A stretch of 16,256 bases of DNA, taken from positions 1-16,256 of the forward strand of contig CAVFUK010000032.1 in the NCBI GenBank assembly GCA_963625535.1. The letters run 5' to 3'. The position numbers and the translations under genes are program-made. Source of the stretch: Phocaeicola_A sp963625535. GTDB taxonomy: Bacteria; Bacteroidota; Bacteroidia; Bacteroidales; Bacteroidaceae. Below the pieces are notes generated by a model. The model searched no databases. It was given only the letters and a program-made list of their open reading frames with translations, and was not told the origin of the DNA. Shown here in pieces: positions 15,149 through 16,256 of the stretch (position 1 is the stretch's first letter; the number at the start of each line of letters is the position of its first letter).

Positions 15149-16256
15149 ATGAACAGAATATACAAGAAATGGATGGCTATCGGCATGTCGGCTTGTTTTG
15201 TTACCCTCGCCTCCTGCAAGGATAACCAAGACGCCTCGTACAATGGTAGCCTCGACCTCAATTTGTTGGCTCTGACCCAAGCCCTCGACGTTTGGGACGG
15301 AACCGAGTGCAACGTGACCACCTATCTGATGAAGGAGGACACCAAAGCGAAGAACTTCACCTACAACCTCAACTTGTCGCTCTATCAACAGCGTTCGGCG
15401 CAGAAGGATGCGGTGGTGGAGTTGTCGGTAGCTACCGACAGTCTGAACCGACTGATTGCCATGAATGCGCAGGATGGCGTGTATGCCAAGTATGCCGGTG
15501 CCCGTCTCTTACCTGAGGAGTACTATCAACTCTCCGGCAAGAAGCTGACGCTGACGCAAGGCTCCTCTCTATCAGAAGACATCAACCTCACCGTATTCTC
15601 CAATGAACTCATCTCGCTGGTGCAGAAGGAAGGCAAAGACGCCTGCTTCGTGTTGCCGCTGAAGATAGAAGACTCCTCATCCTACACTATTAACCCGAAG
15701 GTGAATGCCATGATGTTCTTCTTCTACGTGACCTATGTGCAGGAAACCATCGACCCGGCCAGCCTGCCCGAGGAAGAAGAACCTGCCATCGGTGACGCTT
15801 ATGGCGATACCGAGCTGAAATTGGTATGGCACGACGAGTTCAATGGCACAGGCATCCCCGACCCCACCATATGGCGCTTCGAGGAAGGATTCCAACGTAA
15901 CGAGGAGTTGCAGTGGTACTCCGACCAGAATGGCGTATGTGAAGACGGAGCCTTGGTCATCACCGGACGGAAGGAACAGGTGAAGAACCCCAACTATGAC
16001 GCTAGCGCTACCGGTGGCAATGCTTGGAAAAAGACGCGCGAGTATGCCGAGTACACCTCGTCGTGCATCGTCTCCAGCTACCGCTTCCGTAAGGGAACCA
16101 TGGTGGTGCGTGCCAAGATTCCTACCGCCATGGGTGCATGGCCTGCCATCTGGACCACCGGAACCAGCAGCGACTCCTGGTGTTGGGAATGGCCTATGGG
16201 CGGTGAGATAGACCTGCTCGAATACTATTTGGTAAATGGTGTACAGAGTCTGCATG
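15149..16256 (+). CDS. DUF1735-GH16 fusion lipoprotein, endo-beta-glycanase, 3' end off-window
   Basis: An open frame of 369 codons runs to the window edge. The signal peptide ends LASC (Cys23), followed by KD, a surface export signal. Residues about 35-205 resemble DUF1735 (LLPEEYYQLSGKKLTLTQG, FVLPLKIED). A short linker with LPEEEEP leads to a GH16 domain from about residue 222: LVWHDEFNGTG, EGFQRNEELQWYSDQNGVCE at about 246-264, YTSS, MGAWPAIW, and the catalytic GEIDLLEYY with nucleophile Glu353, Asp355 and acid/base Glu358 (family assignment of roles). The ELQWYS and WPAIW segments are like laminarinases and lichenases (GH16_3-like), so endo-cleavage of beta-1,3- or mixed-linkage beta-glucan is the first guess. 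About 100-120 catalytic residues are missing from the window. The enzyme is likely lipid-anchored on the surface, starting digestion before SusC import. The start is ATG at 15149, 22 nt after the SGBP stop, with AGAAAGA upstream. Confidence 0.93.
   Translation, partial: MNRIYKKWMAIGMSACFVTLASCKDNQDASYNGSLDLNLLALTQALDVWDGTECNVTTYLMKEDTKAKNFTYNLNLSLYQQRSAQKDAVVELSVATDSLNRLIAMNAQDGVYAKYAGARLLPEEYYQLSGKKLTLTQGSSLSEDINLTVFSNELISLVQKEGKDACFVLPLKIEDSSSYTINPKVNAMMFFFYVTYVQETIDPASLPEEEEPAIGDAYGDTELKLVWHDEFNGTGIPDPTIWRFEEGFQRNEELQWYSDQNGVCEDGALVITGRKEQVKNPNYDASATGGNAWKKTREYAEYTSSCIVSSYRFRKGTMVVRAKIPTAMGAWPAIWTTGTSSDSWCWEWPMGGEIDLLEYYLVNGVQSLH

Noticed and set aside
1..16256. Mobile elements, tRNA/rRNA genes, CRISPR arrays
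   Set aside because: I saw no transposase or integrase motifs, no terminal inverted repeats, no cloverleaf-like sequence and no regularly spaced repeats.

Overview
The window is the regulatory and 5' half of a polysaccharide utilisation locus (PUL) from a member of the Bacteroidales (Bacteroides, Prevotella or a relative). The evidence is a hybrid two-component system sensor/regulator (HTCS), two SusC/SusD-type outer-membrane pairs, SPase II lipoproteins with acidic or K-D residues after the cysteine, and a TAnnTTTG-type promoter element. Codons in the genes strongly favour C or G at the third position, so the genes look GC-rich for Bacteroides, while the gene-to-gene spacers are AT-rich. I cannot name the species from this.

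Layout. Positions 1-3888 (minus strand) hold the HTCS gene, open for 1296 codons and cut by the left edge inside its AraC-type DNA-binding domain. Positions 3889-4372 are a 484-bp divergent regulatory region. It contains a good promoter element for the HTCS gene, several short inverted repeats, a weak promoter candidate for the catabolic operon, and a roughly 170-nt leader with three consecutive predicted hairpins. Positions 4373-16256 (plus strand) form one tightly packed operon with spacers of 22-31 nt: susC-like 1, susD-like 1, susC-like 2, susD-like 2, a lipoprotein with an Fn3-like fold plus F5/8 type C (discoidin-like) domain, and a DUF1735-GH16 lipoprotein whose 3' end lies beyond the right edge.

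How it works together (inference from known PULs). The surface GH16 enzyme cuts a beta-glycan. The discoidin-domain lipoprotein and the SusD-like lipoproteins hold and pass on oligosaccharides. The SusC-like TonB-dependent transporters import them. The HTCS senses an oligosaccharide in the periplasm and activates the operon. The GH16 sequence (a laminarinase/lichenase-style ELQWY segment, a WPAIW segment and the catalytic GEIDLLE motif) points first to a beta-1,3- or mixed-linkage beta-glucan. Other GH16 substrates such as red-algal galactans cannot be excluded from the partial enzyme.

The most notable points are the two divergent SusC/D pairs in one operon, the second SusC having an unusual N-terminal extension and TonB-box region; the structured operon leader; and the DUF1735-GH16 fusion. 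No RNA genes, insertion sequences, CRISPR arrays or frameshifted genes were seen.
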